64,000 nucleotides of DNA from JAVJSU01 sp040219275 (GTDB lineage: Bacteria > Chloroflexota > Anaerolineae > Aggregatilineales > Phototrophicaceae): contig JAVJSU010000013.1 of NCBI GenBank assembly GCA_040219275.1, positions 1-64,000 of the forward strand, read 5' to 3'. Position numbers and translations under genes: made by a program. Within the stretch, counting starts at the first letter, position 1. The number at the start of each line of letters is the position of its first letter. Below are positions 60,556-64,000 of this stretch, piece after piece. Below the pieces are notes generated by a model. It worked only from the letters and a program-made list of their open reading frames with translations, was not told the origin of the DNA and did no database searches.

Positions 60556-60615
60556 TTTTTTGTCCCTGCGTCCTGCTTTTAGTCTTTTGTCTATCATCCA
60601 AAATCTAACATCTAT
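60556..60615. repeat. Dispersed repeats: short family A half copy and a TCTATCATC element
   Basis: TGTCCCTGCGTCCTGCTTTT and TCTTTTGTCTATCATCCAAA followed by ATCTAACATCTA match the elements at 58547-58646. They lie between the MscS and htpG genes. Confidence 0.65.
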
Positions 60616-60623
60616 TACCCCAA

Positions 60624-60653
60624 CAAAAACGGCGTAATCACATGACCACGCCG
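60624..60653 (-). terminator. Terminator of htpG
   Basis: On the minus strand CGGCGT and ACGCCG form a stem with a 12-base loop followed by TTTTTG. It lies about 30 bases after the htpG stop. Confidence 0.7.
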
Positions 60654-60681
60654 CCTGAAATTATCTTATCGTCCGTCCCGC

Positions 60682-62817
60682 TTATTTTTCGGGATCAGTC
60701 TCCACATCCTTGAAGTCCGCGTCTTCGATCTGTTGTGTGTCGGGGAAGGCTTGCGTATCGCCCTTATCGTCATTGAAGTCGTCGCCTTCGTCCATCATAT
60801 CCGCGAAGTTCGCATCGCCCATCATGGACGCGATGTCGATTCCTTCCATGCCCGGAATACCGCCCATTCCCGCCGCTTCGTTGATTTCCGGCTCTTCGAT
60901 GATGCTTTCCGTGTTTCGATAATCCAGATCGCCCACCGCCGAACCCGTTGCCGCTTGCATCAGCAGGGTCAAACGGGTCGCCATTGATGCTGGATCAGGA
61001 TGGATGCCGTCCTGCAAGAGTGCCGTCTCAAACACCTGTTCCGCGACGGCGTTCGCCAATTCAGGGTTATCGCCACGCTCAATGATCTGCTCCAGATTGT
61101 GCATCAGCGGATGCCGTGAATTGAGTTCCAGAATCTTGACTGGCAATTGATAATCTTTGTCGATCATGCGATTGATGCGGAACATATTGCGCCCCGTACC
61201 GGCTTCATCGCTGACCAGACGCGCCGCACTGCCTGTCAGGGTCTTGCTCTCGCGCACATCACGCACACGCTTACCGAGCAACTCCGTGAAGTAATCGCGC
61301 AGAGTCGTAAACGCACCTTCGTTCAGGGCTTCCCTCTGTTCGGAAGTTTCATCCTCTTTGACCGTGCCAATATTGCTCAGGTCGATGTCCGCTTCGTCCA
61401 CATTGCGGAGCTTATGCCCCTTATACGCGTCCAGCCCCATCAGCATGGCGTTGTCCACCGGATCGGTCATATACAGCACTTCGATCCCGCGCTGACGGAA
61501 GGCATCCAGATGCGGACTGCGGCGGGCGCTGTGGAAGTCGTCGCCGATGATGTAGTAAATATCGTCCTGATTCTCGGACATACGCTCCACATAATCGTCC
61601 AGCGAATACCATTTTTCCTGATCGTCGTCCAGCGTGGTATGGAAGATCAGCAACGGCTCAATATCGGTGCGATCCGCAGGAGACACGACAACGCCCTGCT
61701 TGATATAGCGCCCGAAGTTCTCGAAAATCGGGATATATTCATCCTGCTTCTTCTGCGCGAGGCGTTTGAGTTCGCTCAGGACTTTGCCCGTCAGCGTCTT
61801 CTTGAGGTTCGCCATGATCTGATTCGCCTGCACGCTTTCACGGCTGACGTTCAACGGCAAATCCTCGCTATCGACCACACCCTGCACAAATTGCAAATAT
61901 TCCGGCAATAAATCCTTGCTGAAATCCTGAATCAACACCTTACGCGCATACAGCTTGAGTCCCGGCTCTTTGCGCGGGCTGAACATCGTCATTTCTGGAC
62001 TGCCGGGGATGAATAGCAACGCGTAAAATTGCAACGGCACATCCGCCCGCATGGTGATGCGATGCGCGGGATCGTTGAAATCCATCGTCAGCATCTTGTA
62101 GAAGTCGTTGTACTCTTTGTCCTCGACTTCGCTGGCTGACCGCCGCCAGATCGCGGTTTGCTTGTTGGTCGGTTCTTCGTCATCGCCCACGTAAATGGGG
62201 AAGGCGATGTAATCCGAGTGCTTGCGGACGATATTTTTGAGCGTCCACGATTGCAAAAATTCTTTCGCATCATCGTTCAAATAGACGATCACATCCGTCC
62301 CGCGTTCGGTGCGGTCTGCCTCTTCGATGGTGTAGGCATCCCCGCCATCGCTCGTCCACGCCCATGCCTGACTGTCTTTGTTGTGCGAACGTGACACAAC
62401 GCGGACTTTATGCGCCACCATAAACACCGAGTAAAAGCCCACGCCAAACTGACCGATGACTTCCGCCGATGCCCCGCCGTCTTTCGCCTCTTTCATCGCT
62501 TCGATGAAGGCTTTCGCGCCACTTTTAGCGATCACGCCGAGGTTGCCCATCATATCCTCACGCGTCATGCCGATGCCCGTGTCGCTGATGGTCAATGTAC
62601 CGGCTTCTTCGTCGGACGTAATGCTGATTTTCAGTTCCGCGTCAGGATCAAGCACATCGCGGTTGGTCAGCAGTTCAAATTGCACGCGATTGAGCGCATC
62701 GGACGCGTTGGAGACCAACTCGCGCACGAAAATTTCGCGTTCGGTATACAGCGAATGGACGAGAATATCGAGCAATTGCTTGATTTCCGCCTGAAATGCA
62801 AAGGTTTCTTGTGTCAT
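60682..62817 (-). CDS. htpG: Molecular chaperone HtpG (Hsp90 family)
   Basis: The 711-residue protein is a bacterial Hsp90, an ATP-driven chaperone dimer in the cytoplasm. It has the ATPase motifs ELVSNASDALN (Asn-Asp helix), SDTGIGM, and GQFGVGFYS lid, the arginine-bearing middle-domain loop NVSRE, and a long dimerisation domain. The last 40 residues form an acidic tail (FNDDKGDTQAFPDTQ) not common in the 620-640-residue standard form. It is a single-gene unit with its terminator. Confidence 0.97.
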   Translation of the reverse strand: MTQETFAFQAEIKQLLDILVHSLYTEREIFVRELVSNASDALNRVQFELLTNRDVLDPDAELKISITSDEEAGTLTISDTGIGMTREDMMGNLGVIAKSGAKAFIEAMKEAKDGGASAEVIGQFGVGFYSVFMVAHKVRVVSRSHNKDSQAWAWTSDGGDAYTIEEADRTERGTDVIVYLNDDAKEFLQSWTLKNIVRKHSDYIAFPIYVGDDEEPTNKQTAIWRRSASEVEDKEYNDFYKMLTMDFNDPAHRITMRADVPLQFYALLFIPGSPEMTMFSPRKEPGLKLYARKVLIQDFSKDLLPEYLQFVQGVVDSEDLPLNVSRESVQANQIMANLKKTLTGKVLSELKRLAQKKQDEYIPIFENFGRYIKQGVVVSPADRTDIEPLLIFHTTLDDDQEKWYSLDDYVERMSENQDDIYYIIGDDFHSARRSPHLDAFRQRGIEVLYMTDPVDNAMLMGLDAYKGHKLRNVDEADIDLSNIGTVKEDETSEQREALNEGAFTTLRDYFTELLGKRVRDVRESKTLTGSAARLVSDEAGTGRNMFRINRMIDKDYQLPVKILELNSRHPLMHNLEQIIERGDNPELANAVAEQVFETALLQDGIHPDPASMATRLTLLMQAATGSAVGDLDYRNTESIIEEPEINEAAGMGGIPGMEGIDIASMMGDANFADMMDEGDDFNDDKGDTQAFPDTQQIEDADFKDVETDPEK

Positions 62818-63006
62818 AAGGCACTCCCCTAAAATATAACTGAGTTTATCACGCCCTATGTTATAACGCGCTTGTGTAAGAAATGGATAAAAATTATGCC
62901 GCGATATAGATGGAAGAGACTATTCGTTATTGGTTAATGCAAATTTGAGATAATATATTAAGTATAAGATTTCTTTATTGTTGAACTTACAGGGAGGCAG
63001 AAAATC

Positions 63007-63759
63007 TTGGCATATCTTAGCTGGATTTCAGATGAAGACTTAATTAATGCGGTAAAGTATGTGGATTTATCTCTAAAAGGCGCACTAAGTATTCTTCGAC
63101 TTGAAACTTTACAAAGCAATGTGATTGATCCATTTTCACTGTTATTTGAGACAAAATTAGGTGAAATCAGCGTACAACAATGGATAGAAAATGAAACTCA
63201 ACGACAAACTCAGAAAACAGTACAAAATGCTTTGGGTAAATTTCACGAGATGATTCTTGGCAGAGTCAATGGGTGGCAACATTTAGGTATCGGACATGAA
63301 ACTGGTCTAGATTTGCGAAACGAAGAGAAAACTATTTATGCAGAACTAAAAAATAAGTACAACACGTTAAATGATGATGGTAATTATGCAGTAAGAGAAA
63401 AACTCTTTAGTTTGATCGATAAGAACCCTCAAGTAACAGCTTACTTAGTACATATAATTAGAAAAACTAAGAGACCATATAATAAAGAGTGGATTAAAAA
63501 GGAAGGTAGAAACGATCCTAGGGTAAAAGTTATATCAGGTGATCTTTTCTATGCTTTAGTCACAAGCCAAAATACAGCACTTCTTGATCTATACAATAAA
63601 CTACCTGAAGTTATCGAATCCCTCAAGGCTAATGAAGAGGAATTTACATTTTCTGATTCAACTGCAATGGAGGAATTGAAGATTAAATTAGGCAGTGAAA
63701 ATCCAACGAATATAGATTTTTTGAAGTACTTTTTCGAATCAGCATATCCAAAATTCTAA
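63007..63759 (+). CDS. Eco47II-family type II restriction endonuclease
   Basis: The 250-residue protein matches the Eco47II/Sau96I type of restriction endonuclease (recognising GGNCC in characterised members). It has the PD-(D/E)xK-like site with Asp in GLDLRNEEKT and Glu-x-Lys in YAELKNKYNT. It begins with TTG, supported by GGGAGG about 8 bases upstream. The gene is AT-rich compared with its neighbours, as expected of a transferred R-M system. The methyltransferase gene faces it (63769 onward, minus strand), with only 9 bases between the stops. Confidence 0.85.
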   Translation: MAYLSWISDEDLINAVKYVDLSLKGALSILRLETLQSNVIDPFSLLFETKLGEISVQQWIENETQRQTQKTVQNALGKFHEMILGRVNGWQHLGIGHETGLDLRNEEKTIYAELKNKYNTLNDDGNYAVREKLFSLIDKNPQVTAYLVHIIRKTKRPYNKEWIKKEGRNDPRVKVISGDLFYALVTSQNTALLDLYNKLPEVIESLKANEEEFTFSDSTAMEELKIKLGSENPTNIDFLKYFFESAYPKF

Positions 63760-63768
63760 GGCATCACT

Positions 63769-64000
63769 CTAGAACAATTCCAACTGATACGGCAATTCGA
63801 TTTCCTGATTGTCCACACTTATGTCATTTTCTAGTTGTTTACCATCTAGCATGGCAATTAAGCATCCACCAACATGATAGGCAAGATTGACAGGTACGGC
63901 ATTACCGATTTGCTTATACTGTGATGCGATTGACCCCGTAAATTCCCAATCATCAGGAAAAGTTTGAAGACGCGCATACTCCCTAACATTGAGAGGGCGT
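63769..64000 (-). CDS. DNA (cytosine-5) methyltransferase, C-terminal part (partial)
   Basis: The last 77 residues are in the window. They show motif IX-X of C5 methyltransferases: RPLNVREYARLQTFPDDW, then YKQIGNAVPVNLA. It probably protects the GGNCC-type sites of the adjacent endonuclease. The gene is cut by the right edge of the window, so its start and motifs I-VIII are not seen. Confidence 0.92.
   Translation of the reverse strand, partial: RPLNVREYARLQTFPDDWEFTGSIASQYKQIGNAVPVNLAYHVGGCLIAMLDGKQLENDISVDNQEIELPYQLELF

Noticed and set aside
61147..61911. A 254-codon plus-strand frame opposite htpG
   Set aside because: Shadow of the Hsp90 middle domain, which is fully consistent on the minus strand.
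63007..63759. Part of a larger defence island with the AT-rich peptidase at 16037
   Set aside because: The two AT-rich genes are 46 kb apart with ordinary genes between, so only similar composition links them.

Overview
The window is a mid-GC bacterial chromosome segment that most resembles a member of the Chloroflexota (Anaerolineae or a related class). The pointers are indirect: secreted proteins with long Thr/Pro linkers ending in SH3-like or beta-rich domains, a CAP-domain protein, a mitochondrial-type ferredoxin-NADP reductase, scattered Tad/Flp pilus genes, and intergenic repeats of kinds common in that phylum. The 5' end of a 16S rRNA gene enters at the left edge on the minus strand and would settle the taxonomy. 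No plasmid, phage, insertion sequence or CRISPR array is visible.

Region by region. 1-800: 16S rRNA start with its leader, a large palindrome, a boxA-like site and a textbook sigma-70 promoter, all on the minus strand. 0.8-3.9 kb: a lipoprotein-type SPFH protein, an APH-fold kinase and a toxin-antitoxin locus with one DUF5615 toxin between two DUF433 antitoxins. 4-7.5 kb: one very large gene fusing HEAT-like repeats to TadB-like and TadC-like pilus platform domains. 7.9-11.8 kb: housekeeping (map, an acyltransferase, surE, a hydrolase). 11.9-15.4 kb: the conserved operon of circularly permuted ATP-grasp, alpha-E and transglutaminase proteins. 15.6-17.1 kb: a small unknown and an AT-rich putative zinc peptidase. 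17-25.7 kb: S41 protease, tpm, a TPR/SH3b surface protein, small unknowns. 26-31.5 kb: glutamate dehydrogenase, CAP protein, a receiver domain lacking its phospho-acceptor, a flavoprotein, and a 49-residue Flp pilin. 31.7-35.6 kb: tRNA-Phe with promoter and terminator, DinB and YcaQ-family genes, an acyl-CoA ligase. 36-41.4 kb: a two-gene pilin-like cassette, a MocR regulator, a tRNA dihydrouridine synthase. 41.4-46.1 kb: membrane proteins including a full-length SPFH protein and one with 27-residue amphipathic repeats. 46.5-54.6 kb: exonuclease III, hydrolases, and a MerR/GyrI regulator with a 19-bp-spaced promoter heading an operon of duplicated membrane proteins. 54.7-62.8 kb: hybrid sensor kinase, ferredoxin-NADP reductase, MscS channel, htpG. 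63-64 kb: a convergent type II restriction-modification pair (Eco47II-like endonuclease and a C5 cytosine methyltransferase cut by the window edge).

Themes. Tad pilus parts are dispersed: platform fusion at 4-7.5 kb, Flp pilin at 31.4 kb, large pilin-like protein at 36 kb; both pilins carry the same G|Q...E5-Y6 processing motif. Foreign-looking AT-rich genes (16.0-17.1 kb and 63.0-63.8 kb) and two decayed gene ends (24.4 kb and 46.3 kb) show gene turnover. Several families of short dispersed repeats fill the intergenic gaps. I found no clearly new defence or biosynthetic system; the best leads are the HEAT-TadB-TadC fusion, the antitoxin-toxin-antitoxin locus, the MerR-controlled membrane-protein operon and the pilin-like two-gene cassette.
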